Positions 1 to 5,691 of a DNA stretch of 23,584 nucleotides are shown here, one piece after another. The stretch's first letter is position 1. Every line of letters starts with the position of its first letter. The stretch is from the IMG/VR virus record IMGVR_UViG_3300032084_000530, positions 1 through 23,584 of that record; one strand, written 5' to 3'. This DNA is from a virus. Below the pieces are notes generated by a model. That model had not been told where the DNA came from. It saw only the letters and a program-made list of their open reading frames with translations, and ran no database searches. Both the position numbers and the translations under genes were made by a program.

Positions 1-195
1 CGTAGGTGCAAAAAGCTGAAATGCTACGCGCAAACGTGCGCAGCTACGGGGGGACGGGGGTGCGTGTATGCGTTCCGGTGCGCGTGCGCTGTCGTGCTGC
101 TATGTAATAAATCCCACCCCTCTGTATTACTCACCAAATTTCTAGAAGAGGTATATCACACTGTCCCTCAAAGAGTTACACGCAGATACTTAAAG

Positions 196-247
196 TAAAG
201 CTTTAGCACTTGACATTGTCAGAAAAATGTTGTAACTTTGTCAAAGT
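196..247 (+). promoter_or_regulatory. Operator-like inverted repeats over the promoter
   Basis: Three perfect inverted repeats surround the promoter: TAAAGCTTTA at 196-205 just upstream, TGACA-T-TGTCA at 211-221 over the -33 element, and ACTTTG-T-CAAAGT at 235-247 over the -7 box and expected start. The second and third share a single-base centre and lie 25 bases apart. Their position would let a dimeric repressor block RNA polymerase. This role is inferred from symmetry only. Confidence 0.45.
210..240 (+). promoter_or_regulatory. Bacteroidota-type promoter (TTG / TAnnTTTG)
   Basis: TTG at 210-212 and TAACTTTG at 233-240 are separated by 20 bases, which matches the Bacteroidota sigma-ABfr consensus (-33 TTG, -7 TAnnTTTG). 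Transcription would start near 246 and read the small gene at 340 through a leader of about 95 bases. It is one of only two promoters in the window with both boxes clearly present. Confidence 0.75.
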
Positions 248-262
248 GAAACTGCTCACGCA

Positions 263-339
263 AGAGGGGGCTTACGGCCCGAGCCCCTCTGAGAGCGTAG
301 AGAGCTTTTAGATGTTGAATAGGGGCCAAGTATGCTCTC
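263..339 (+). promoter_or_regulatory. Structured 5' leader of the first gene
   Basis: AGAGGGG at 263-269 pairs with CCCCTCT at 284-290 around a GC-rich loop. No T tract follows, so it does not look like an intrinsic terminator. Two copies of GAGAGC (291-296 and 300-305) are each complementary to GCTCTC at 334-339, directly before the ATG at 340. Pairing would bury the start codon, so the leader could act as a translational switch. No known riboswitch class is recognised. Confidence 0.35.
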
Positions 340-465
340 ATGAAAGCTGTCAAAGATAAGCGTATATCAGACAAGATCAGGTTGCTCAGAAAAGAAGGGA
401 AGCCGCATGATCAAGCTGTCGCCATAGCCCTGAGTATGTACGGGAAGCGGCGTAAGAAAAAGTGA
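340..465 (+). CDS. 41-residue basic phage peptide (QAVAIAL motif)
   Basis: A 41-codon frame begins with ATG at 340 and ends at TGA 463-465. It begins MKAVKDK, and residues 25-40 read QAVAIALSMYGKRRKK. The composition is strongly basic and looks helical. The QAxAIAL segment with a preceding K/R-rich helix resembles a short module seen in many small phage proteins (compare the DUF6496-type QAIAIAL module, from memory). The downstream gene at 1370 carries a related segment, which argues that this frame is real. It follows the only promoter with a long leader. Function is unknown; a nucleic-acid-binding or virion-associated peptide is a guess. The neighbouring gene at 478 has its own -7 box. Confidence 0.6.
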   Translation: MKAVKDKRISDKIRLLRKEGKPHDQAVAIALSMYGKRRKKK

Positions 466-473
466 TATATTTG
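466..473 (+). promoter_or_regulatory. -7 box TATATTTG before gene at 478
   Basis: TATATTTG ends four bases before the ATG at 478. No TTG is seen at the expected -33 distance. The start codon would fall at or within a few bases of the transcription start, giving a leaderless or nearly leaderless mRNA. The same arrangement recurs before 3281, 8288, 14788 and 20696. Confidence 0.6.
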
Positions 474-477
474 CCAC

Positions 478-927
478 ATGGCAGACCTTACTGTTACAAC
501 AACGGATACTGTTACTCTCACGGGGAGGAAGTATGGGAATGAACACACCACTACAATCAGTGGGGTGAATAATGTGGTTCACTCAGTCAGTGTCATCCCT
601 AATGCAACTGCATTTAATCTGTTCGGATTCGGAAGTGCCAACCAAGGGTTCGCCTCATTCGTGGCGGCTGATATGAAGTACATGCGTCTCACCAATACAG
701 ACGCAAACAATCCTGTATATATAACCTTCAGTTGGACTGATGGGACTGCTTTACCTCCTCACGGAGCGTCTAACGTAGAGATCCCAGCAGGAACTTCTTT
801 TGTGTTGTTCTCAGCTGAGCACACGACATCAGGGTCAGCTACGTTCTCATTGGATAATCTGTACAGACTTAGTGGTAGATCGACAGGGGGTGATGTAGTT
901 ATGGACATTTTTATTGCTACTGCGTAA
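478..927 (+). CDS. Beta-rich putative virion protein, paralogue 1
   Basis: A 149-residue protein, rich in Thr/Ser/Val/Gly and poor in Lys, with alternating hydrophobic strands and no signal peptide or membrane segment. That pattern suggests a beta-sandwich phage structural protein. It is clearly related to the next gene: both have a VTLxG(R/K)xxGNE start, a Y(M/I)R(L/I)TNxDANN segment near the middle and an IPAGxSF segment. A looser likeness to the protein at 16019 lies in the YIR...AG...F region. The ATG is five bases after a TATATTTG box, and the stop overlaps the next start as TAATG. Decoration, head-fibre or neck roles are all possible; the exact role is unknown. Confidence 0.75.
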   Translation: MADLTVTTTDTVTLTGRKYGNEHTTTISGVNNVVHSVSVIPNATAFNLFGFGSANQGFASFVAADMKYMRLTNTDANNPVYITFSWTDGTALPPHGASNVEIPAGTSFVLFSAEHTTSGSATFSLDNLYRLSGRSTGGDVVMDIFIATA

Positions 928-1370
928 TGTCAACACTAACAACAACGATTAAAGAGAGCGTCACCCTCAATGGGAAGACCTTTGGTAATGAGATCACAAA
1001 GAATCACACTCTGATCCAGACTGCAAAGCAAACTGTAGTGGAGGTAGGGACAGGTTCTTTTATGGAGCTCTTTGACTTCGCTGCTTCACGAACAGGTATC
1101 GGTACTGCACAAGACGCAAAGTCTCAATACATCCGAATCACAAATCTTGATGCTAATAATTCCGTTGTGATCAACGTGTACTTAGATCGGACTACAGATG
1201 AGTACATCGCATTCAAGATCCCAGCGGGTGGTTCCTTCCTTTTATGTGAAGACAAGATGGAAGGCCTCGGTGGTACACCCACGACTACGCTCTTCCAAAT
1301 AGACGCAATCAACGCACAGGCAGATACTGCCACTGTGCAAGTAGAAGTATTTATAGCTGAGATCAACTAA
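927..1370 (+). CDS. Beta-rich putative virion protein, paralogue 2
   Basis: A 147-residue tandem paralogue of the preceding gene, starting inside its stop codon (TAATG). Shared landmarks are VTLNGKTFGNE near the N terminus, YIRITNLDANN at mid-length and IPAGGSFLL after it. Both end in a short hydrophobic strand (VEVFIAEIN here, DIFIATA there). The paralogues have diverged well outside these landmarks, so the duplication is not recent. Translational coupling implies co-expression, and possibly a hetero-oligomer of the two proteins. No catalytic motif is visible, and a structural role is inferred. Confidence 0.75.
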   Translation: MSTLTTTIKESVTLNGKTFGNEITKNHTLIQTAKQTVVEVGTGSFMELFDFAASRTGIGTAQDAKSQYIRITNLDANNSVVINVYLDRTTDEYIAFKIPAGGSFLLCEDKMEGLGGTPTTTLFQIDAINAQADTATVQVEVFIAEIN

Positions 1371-1897
1371 TGAAACGAAGCAAAAAGAAACTAGCCACCC
1401 AAGCGGCCATTGCCATTGCGATGAAGAAAGCTGGGAAAAGACCTAAGAAGTACAACGATGGTGGTCGCCCATCTGCCGTATCCGCTATTACAGCGGGTAT
1501 GCAATCTGCTGATGCAGCCATCCAAAGAGAAGAGGGGGAGACTGAAAACCTCATGAAAGGTCGAAGCTTCATTCCGAAAATGAGTGCAGATGCTAAAGCA
1601 GCTCTGATTACAGCTGGGAAGAAAGCTCGTGAGAAAAGCCTCGAGAGAAGGATCGGAAGGAAACAAGAGATAATCGACGAGGCTGCTAGAAAAGAATATG
1701 ATAGAGACGTCGATATTGATGAAAAAGCATTGGATGAAACCGATGCGATGATGGATGAGGAAAGAGAATCGGAAGAGCCGACGAAAAACGTAGATGATGT
1801 ATTGCAGGATTTGGCTGACAAGTCTGAAGCAAAGCTCAAGTACGGAGGTAAGCTCCTCAAGAAATACAAGAAACGCAAAAAACGCAACAGGCGATGA
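1370..1897 (+). CDS. Lysine-rich phage protein with QAAIAIAM segment
   Basis: 175 residues, very rich in Lys, Arg, Glu, Asp and Ala. Residues 11-27 read QAAIAIAMKKAGKRPKK. The last 13 of these align without a gap to the end of the 41-residue peptide at 340 (AIAxxxxGKRxKK). The centre is a predicted helical charged region with an acidic stretch (about 115-150). The C terminus is strongly basic: YGGKLLKKYKKRKKRNRR. Coupling to the upstream gene is by TAATG, and the next start overlaps as ATGATGA. It could be an internal virion or DNA-associated protein; no enzyme motif is seen. The long antisense frame here is a composition artefact. Confidence 0.7.
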   Translation: MKRSKKKLATQAAIAIAMKKAGKRPKKYNDGGRPSAVSAITAGMQSADAAIQREEGETENLMKGRSFIPKMSADAKAALITAGKKAREKSLERRIGRKQEIIDEAARKEYDRDVDIDEKALDETDAMMDEERESEEPTKNVDDVLQDLADKSEAKLKYGGKLLKKYKKRKKRNRR

Positions 1898-2316
1898 TGA
1901 ATAACGGCACTATGGCTGACATGATTAAGGAAGCCATGCAGAAGAAACAGGGTCCGAAGGATACCTTTAATATGCGTGGCGGGAAAGCGTCACCTGTAAT
2001 GTACGAGGAAGAAACCTCTCGTGAGTTCGTTATGTACGAAGCACCCAACGGTGAAGAGGTGAAGATCTACGGTAGCTGGAATGAGTTTGCTGTGGATCGC
2101 AACGCCGAAGGCAATGACCTGCTCGGTGATGAGAACTTCCCTATTATGCGAAACAAAGATGGCGAGTACATTCTCGACATGCAGTCATACGAAAGTCAAA
2201 AGTCTGAATCCGAGCTCATTGAGAAAGGCGAAGAGGAGGAACAGGCTCCAGAACAACCAAGTAACAACATGCCCCCTAAAATGATGTACGGGGGTTCTAT
2301 CAAAAGATTCAGATAA
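1894..2316 (+). CDS. Small phage protein with C-terminal YGG tag
   Basis: 140 residues with tandem ATGs at 1894 and 1897; either could start it. The first overlaps the upstream stop. The N-terminal third is Met/Lys rich, and the middle has a short beta-like stretch (VMYEAPNGEEVKIYGSW). A Glu/Gln-rich acidic segment follows, and the last nine residues are MYGGSIKRF plus a final Arg. That YGG plus basic ending resembles the end of the gene before it. No known domain is recognised. Context suggests a minor virion or assembly component translated together with its neighbours. Confidence 0.7.
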   Translation: MMNNGTMADMIKEAMQKKQGPKDTFNMRGGKASPVMYEEETSREFVMYEAPNGEEVKIYGSWNEFAVDRNAEGNDLLGDENFPIMRNKDGEYILDMQSYESQKSESELIEKGEEEEQAPEQPSNNMPPKMMYGGSIKRFR

Positions 2317-3266
2317 TGCCTACCGAAAAAGATAAAGCGCTACGAAAGAAAGTCATGGCTGACAACCCTCAGAAAATGGGGGAGAGCGATGCTGACTATC
2401 AGGACAGAATTAACAAGCTGTTTAATGATAAAAATCCAGACCAACCCGTTGCTGTAGGGGCGAGCACTGCTCAACGACGAGAAGGGCAGGAAAAGAAAAA
2501 AGCTAAAGAGGAGGCGAGCAAAAGAGATGCTAAGGTAGACTTCAAGAGAGATGGAATCTTGACCCGTGGTTCAGTGTACTACACTAAAGACGGCAAGATG
2601 GTTGTGGCTGGAACGGCTCCCGGTAACTCAGTAGCTCCAAAAGAAATGTATGACAGGGATGGCAACCTGATATACAAAGGGGGCAAGAAGGTAAAAGGCA
2701 AAGATGAAGGAGTCGTAAAAAGAACCGACACTACTAGAGAGGAGCTTTTAGGTGCTGAGGAGGAGCGTAAAAAAGAAGCGGAACAGCGCCGCAAGGCTCA
2801 GGAGGAGAAAGAGCGTAAGGCTAAGGAGAAAAAAGCAGCGGCAGAGAAAAAGGCCAAAGAGCTTCGGGAAGAGATGGACAAAGTTGCTGCGGAGACTCAA
2901 CCCATGAAGCGAAAAGATGCTTCAGTCATCAAGCTTGCTGAGCCTGACACTGCTGAGCTGAGAATGACTAAAAGGTCTGTACCTAAGACTGAAGAAAAAA
3001 AGCCCACCCGTTCTGAGAAAAGAATGATAAGACAAGGCGAGAGCGGTAGAGCTGACAAGGCTATGGGTAGGGCTGAAGCAAGGAAGACTAAGGCGCAATC
3101 TAAAGCGACTGTCAAAGAAACTAAGCAAGAGGTCTCGAAGCTCAAGAAGCAGGTTGCCGGAGCTGAAAAAGCAGCTAAAGCAAAAGCCAAAGGTGACAAG
3201 AGAGTAGCCAGAGCTAAGAGTAAGAAAGAACAATTAGAGGCCCGTTTGAAGGCACTCAGATCATAA
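2316..3266 (+). CDS. Highly charged coiled-coil, histone/TolA-like protein
   Basis: 316 residues dominated by Lys, Glu, Ala and Arg. Residues about 70-130 are more mixed (RGSVYYTKDGKMVVAGTAPG) and may fold as a small beta unit containing IYKGGKK. From about 145 to the end the protein is a long charged helix with repeated Ala/Lys/Glu, like a TolA stalk or a histone-like tail. No membrane anchor or signal peptide is present, so a TolA role is unlikely. The start codon sits in the upstream stop (TAATG). A DNA-condensing internal virion protein or a structural rod is plausible; the evidence is compositional only. Confidence 0.7.
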   Translation: MPTEKDKALRKKVMADNPQKMGESDADYQDRINKLFNDKNPDQPVAVGASTAQRREGQEKKKAKEEASKRDAKVDFKRDGILTRGSVYYTKDGKMVVAGTAPGNSVAPKEMYDRDGNLIYKGGKKVKGKDEGVVKRTDTTREELLGAEEERKKEAEQRRKAQEEKERKAKEKKAAAEKKAKELREEMDKVAAETQPMKRKDASVIKLAEPDTAELRMTKRSVPKTEEKKPTRSEKRMIRQGESGRADKAMGRAEARKTKAQSKATVKETKQEVSKLKKQVAGAEKAAKAKAKGDKRVARAKSKKEQLEARLKALRS

Positions 3267-3275
3267 CTATATTTG
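3245..3275 (+). promoter_or_regulatory. Promoter with both boxes before gene at 3281
   Basis: TTTG at 3245-3248 and TATATTTG at 3268-3275 are spaced by 19 bases, a good Bacteroidota match. The ATG at 3281 follows the -7 box by five bases, so the transcript should be leaderless or nearly so. The -33 box lies inside the end of the upstream coding region. Confidence 0.7.
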
Positions 3276-3280
3276 CAACT

Positions 3281-3601
3281 ATGAAAGCTGTAAAGAAATA
3301 CGGAAAGGGTGGTATGCGTATGCCCAAGTACCAAGGTGGTGGTGAAATTAAAGCTCAGTTAGCCACTATTAGGCGACTTACTACTGAGCTGCGTCAAGCA
3401 AATGAGAAATTTGGTAAAGGCGCTCCTGAAACCAATGCCGCTCAGAAGGCGCTTGACGCGGCTCGAGCTGAGCTCAAGAAAATGCAAGATGCTGCTAAAA
3501 AGAAAGGCGAGGTTAGCGTTAAAGGCTTTGTTCGTCCAGACGAGATCCCAGCCCAAGAGACACAATCGCAAAGAGCGGAGCGTCTCAAAGGCAAGAGATA
3601 A
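3281..3601 (+). CDS. Small helical protein with YGKGG/YQGGG N terminus
   Basis: 106 residues. The N terminus MKAVKKYGKGGMRMPKYQGG is glycine/lysine rich, and its first five residues match those of the peptide at 340. Residues about 22-77 form an amphipathic charged helix likely to be a coiled coil, followed by a basic C terminus (RAERLKGKR). It has its own promoter with both boxes. It ends at 3601, immediately against the stop of the convergent minus-strand gene, with no terminator between. No known domain is recognised. The tag-like N terminus is shared in style with other small proteins of this window. Confidence 0.7.
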   Translation: MKAVKKYGKGGMRMPKYQGGGEIKAQLATIRRLTTELRQANEKFGKGAPETNAAQKALDAARAELKKMQDAAKKKGEVSVKGFVRPDEIPAQETQSQRAERLKGKR

Positions 3602-4003
3602 TTAGAATAGTAAGATATTCTTGAGTGGTACTCGAGAAGAGTTGAAGTCTGATTCTTTGAGTCGGACTTCTTCTGCTTCTTGTACATTGGTGTGCAGAAA
3701 CACACGGGCCACTTTACCATCACTAGGTCGCTCAAAGGTGACTAGCGTGTACTCAGCGGTAGCGTACTCTTGACCAACAAGGTCTAACGGGATAGCAACA
3801 CGATTACCGAATGGCACCCCACGCTCATCGTTGAGCAGTTCGTGCATGACAGCGATGGTGTCTCGTGAAAGATTTTCGTACTCCCAGATCAAGTACTGAC
3901 GGATGATACAGTCTTCATCAGTGTGTACGATCACAGAGTCTACTTGTGCTTGGATGTTGAGTGCAGCGATTACTGCGAGGAGGAATGCAATTGACTTTTT
4001 CAT
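3602..4003 (-). CDS. Secreted (periplasmic) protein of unknown function
   Basis: 133 residues starting MKKSIAFLLAVIAALNIQAQ, a standard Sec signal peptide with the Bacteroidota-style AQ end; cleavage after Ala19 is likely. No lipobox Cys is present. The mature part is about 114 residues of mixed beta/alpha, with acidic patches and no visible catalytic motif. It is one of only two genes on the minus strand and lies downstream of the winged-helix gene at 4098-4517, with 94 bases between. A secreted protein in a separately oriented block suggests a role at the host envelope, for example altering superinfection, but this is a guess. Confidence 0.7.
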   Translation of the reverse strand: MKKSIAFLLAVIAALNIQAQVDSVIVHTDEDCIIRQYLIWEYENLSRDTIAVMHELLNDERGVPFGNRVAIPLDLVGQEYATAEYTLVTFERPSDGKVARVFLHTNVQEAEEVRLKESDFNSSRVPLKNILLF

Positions 4004-4085
4004 AACGGCTTTTGGGTTTTGCGTTCTGATCTTAGTATACGAACTTTACCCCATTCCCTCCAAATTTTTCGACCACTTTATTTTC

Positions 4086-4100
4086 TAGTACGTAGTACTA
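4086..4100. promoter_or_regulatory. Inverted repeat TAGTAC-GTA-GTACTA
   Basis: Perfect six-base arms with a three-base centre lie between the two minus-strand genes, overlapping the stop codon of the upstream one. The arm length and spacer equal those of the palindrome in the divergent promoter at 4523-4537, although the bases differ. It could be a protein-binding site in front of the secreted-protein gene. No clear -7 box is seen in the gap 4004-4097. Confidence 0.3.
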
Positions 4101-4517
4101 ATCTAGGGCGTTGTAGAACCTCTGGACCAACAGCCTAGCCCTCTGAGTTAGCGCGTAGCGCACTCGATAGTTGAACTTGGTTTCCTCCCTGAACATGTGA
4201 TCCTCAAGTTCACGAGAGGGCGTGAGCTTGTCGAAGTGCTTGTAGATCAGATCCTGTTTCACCATCGGGTAGATCATACGCTTACCTACGTTTGACTTGT
4301 TCATCCCGTACTCCTCTGCCACGTAGTCTATAGTAAAGAACTCGAGGTCATACGCCCACAGCATGAACTCCAAGTGACTAGCCGATACTTCGTGCGCCTT
4401 GCAGAAGCTCTCCCGTGTGTTACGCAAGTTCTTTAGGTAGTTGTACCCCAGATATCTCTCCTTCATGAAAGACACGTCTCGGAACATGCGTTTCTTCGCA
4501 ACTCTGGACTTTGCCAT
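4098..4517 (-). CDS. Winged-helix (MarR-like) DNA-binding protein
   Basis: 139 residues with a basic N terminus (MAKSRVAKKR). Residues 61-85 (FTIDYVAEEYGMNKSNVGKR and following) read as helix-turn-helix, with MNKSNVGKR as a recognition helix. A stretch of about 30-40 residues follows that could be a wing, then YALTQRARLLVQRFYNAL, typical of the last MarR-type helix. No ligand site is apparent. It faces the plus-strand operon at 4551 across only 33 bases holding two overlapping -7 boxes and a palindrome. Autoregulation plus control of the 4551 operon is therefore likely by inference. In a phage of this type it could be a switch regulator between gene blocks. Confidence 0.7.
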   Translation of the reverse strand: MAKSRVAKKRMFRDVSFMKERYLGYNYLKNLRNTRESFCKAHEVSASHLEFMLWAYDLEFFTIDYVAEEYGMNKSNVGKRMIYPMVKQDLIYKHFDKLTPSRELEDHMFREETKFNYRVRYALTQRARLLVQRFYNALD

Positions 4518-4522
4518 AATTC

Positions 4523-4544
4523 GTATCTTTGAGATACAAATCTA
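4523..4544. promoter_or_regulatory. Overlapping divergent promoters with palindrome
   Basis: On the plus strand TATCTTTG (4524-4531) is a -7 box for the gene at 4551, with a leader of about 14 bases. On the minus strand TAGATTTG (reading 4544 to 4537) is a -7 box for the winged-helix gene starting at 4517. GTATCT-TTG-AGATAC at 4523-4537 is a perfect inverted repeat covering the plus-strand box. A bound regulator would affect both directions. Neither side has a clear -33 TTG. Confidence 0.6.
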
Positions 4545-4550
4545 GACGAA

Positions 4551-4865
4551 ATGAACCAGCAGGAAGTCGAATTCATGGCGAAGGTCTACTTAAAGATCCA
4601 AGAGATCGAGGCACTTACAAAAGAATACGGCTACGAGGATAGGGTCATGAGCGCAATGATTTTCGGCCTGATAGAGGAGGAGATGGAAGGCGCTATTGAA
4701 GAAGGGAGAATGGTGGAGATGCAGTCTGTGTTCAGCTTCAACCTCGAAGACAAAGAGGAGCTCGAGACAGTGAAGAAACTCATGGACGCTACCTTCGAGG
4801 AACCTAAAGACAAAGGGAAGGGATTCTCAGACCTGTTCGGGGGCATTGACTTGAACCTGAATTAA
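4551..4865 (+). CDS. Acidic helical phage protein
   Basis: 104 residues, strongly acidic (many Glu, little Arg) and helical throughout, with a Lys/Gly-rich break followed by FSDLFGGIDLNLN at the C terminus. No known domain is recognised. It is the first gene of the operon running to TerL and is expressed from the TATCTTTG box at 4524. The next gene starts one base after its stop. Being acidic and small it might be an assembly factor or a protein-binding adaptor, but no motif supports a particular function. Confidence 0.65.
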   Translation: MNQQEVEFMAKVYLKIQEIEALTKEYGYEDRVMSAMIFGLIEEEMEGAIEEGRMVEMQSVFSFNLEDKEELETVKKLMDATFEEPKDKGKGFSDLFGGIDLNLN

Positions 4866-4866
4866 A

Positions 4867-5103
4867 ATGGACGGACTTATTAGGAAGATCGTGATTGGGA
4901 AAGATCCCAAAAACGGCATGGCATATTATGTTGGCATGAATGCTGGCGGCGGTAAAGTCGTGGCTATATTGCAAGACGAGGGGTATTTGTTTAAGTACTC
5001 CAAGACTAGATATCTCGTCTACATTGAAGATGACGAGGGGACTCAACTATGGAAGGCTATCGACGGTATGCCTTGTATACTTGAGTTTGATTTGAATTTT
5101 TAA
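4867..5103 (+). CDS. Small conserved-looking beta protein
   Basis: 78 residues reading as a compact beta protein: IRKIVIGKDPKNGMAYYVG at the start, then VVAILQDEGYLF, YLVYIEDDEG and a WKAIDGMP segment before an EFDLNF end. From memory, similar short proteins occur near the packaging genes of Bacteroidota phages, but I cannot name a family. It follows the acidic gene closely and precedes the co-chaperonin-like gene by three bases. No signal, membrane or metal-binding motif is seen. Confidence 0.65.
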   Translation: MDGLIRKIVIGKDPKNGMAYYVGMNAGGGKVVAILQDEGYLFKYSKTRYLVYIEDDEGTQLWKAIDGMPCILEFDLNF

Positions 5104-5106
5104 TTT

Positions 5107-5691
5107 ATGAGGACACTTGATTTTTTCGTCGTTGACATACCGAAACGTCTCAACGACACTATCCGCACGCAAGGCGGGTTGGAACTTTTTGTAGACACAA
5201 AGTTTGATGAGTTTTCGCACAGGATTACTGAAGGTGAAGTCGTGGCTTCTCCGGAGCGCTATGACATTGAAGTTAGCAGTGGTGACACTCTATATTTTCA
5301 TCACTTGGTGGTTGTCAACGATGGTCAACCGCTTACTGGAGTTGAGAACCATTACATTGTCAAGTGTGATAAGCAGTTTACGCTCAACAACCAAGCGTTT
5401 GCTTACAAGTGTAAAAAGACTGGGGGAATCCATCCTCTCTTTGGTTGGACACTACTGGAAGCAGTTGATCAAGAAGATGAGCCAGTTTCTGAAATCATTG
5501 AGATCGTAAAGATCGAAGAAGACCCTGTCCGCACCGGACGAGTTTCATTCGACTGTGATGAGCTCGCAGAGCTGGGCGTGAAGAAAGGTGATGTCGTTGG
5601 GTTCGCCAAAGACATGGACTACCGCATCCAGATTGACGACAAGGAGTACTATCGTGTACGAGCAGAAGATCTCCTGTATGTCGAAACGTGA
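5107..5691 (+). CDS. Putative tandem GroES (Cpn10)-like co-chaperonin
   Basis: 194 residues, about twice GroES length, with two Cpn10-like halves. Half one has GEVVASP (43-49), VSSGDTLYF (56-64) and HYIVKCDKQF (82-91). Half two has TGRVSF (143-148), VKKGDVVGF (158-166) and YYRVRAEDLLYV (181-192). In GroES the same order is GxVvaVG, VkvGDxVlf and eyliv-e-diLav. Phage co-chaperonins such as T4 gp31 replace GroES to let host GroEL fold the capsid protein, and this gene's place before the packaging and capsid genes fits. The mobile loop is not obvious by eye. It could instead be an unrelated small-barrel protein. Confidence 0.55.
   Translation: MRTLDFFVVDIPKRLNDTIRTQGGLELFVDTKFDEFSHRITEGEVVASPERYDIEVSSGDTLYFHHLVVVNDGQPLTGVENHYIVKCDKQFTLNNQAFAYKCKKTGGIHPLFGWTLLEAVDQEDEPVSEIIEIVKIEEDPVRTGRVSFDCDELAELGVKKGDVVGFAKDMDYRIQIDDKEYYRVRAEDLLYVET

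Larger units (their letters stand above)
1..339. other. Non-coding regulatory region at window start
   Basis: No convincing gene is seen in these 339 bases. The first 100 bases are unusually G+C rich, with G runs at 48-53 and 56-60 and alternating purine-pyrimidine tracts at 60-73 and 78-89. A short hairpin (GCGCA, loop AACG, TGCGC) lies at 28-41. From about 100 the composition returns to that of the rest of the window and leads into a promoter at 210-240 and a structured leader. A 28-codon ATG reading frame at 21 is too short and too skewed to call. The region could be a junction between two gene blocks. Confidence 0.6.

Noticed and set aside
21-107. 28-codon frame in the GC-rich start
   Set aside because: Too short, with Val/Arg-skewed composition and no conserved module or promoter.
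263-290. Hairpin as an intrinsic terminator
   Set aside because: No T tract follows the stem and it lies inside the leader of a gene; treated as leader structure instead.
1363-1887. 174-codon frame on the minus strand
   Set aside because: It is the complement of a Lys/Glu-rich gene, giving a Ser/Phe/Leu-rich translation with no start context; the plus-strand frame is coupled to both neighbours.
2897-3334. 145-codon minus-strand frame
   Set aside because: Antisense of the charged coiled-coil gene at 2316; hydrophobic appearance is only the complement of Lys/Ala codons.
3604-3621. AGAATA...TATTCT inverted repeat at the convergent gene ends
   Set aside because: Short AT-rich arms inside coding sequence with no T tract in either direction; not enough for a terminator.
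5588-5677. Upstream ATG extension of the gene at 5678
   Set aside because: The extra 30 residues lie in the previous gene and look like an out-of-frame shadow (MMSLGSPKTWTT); the ATG at 5678 gives a sensible start and a short overlap.
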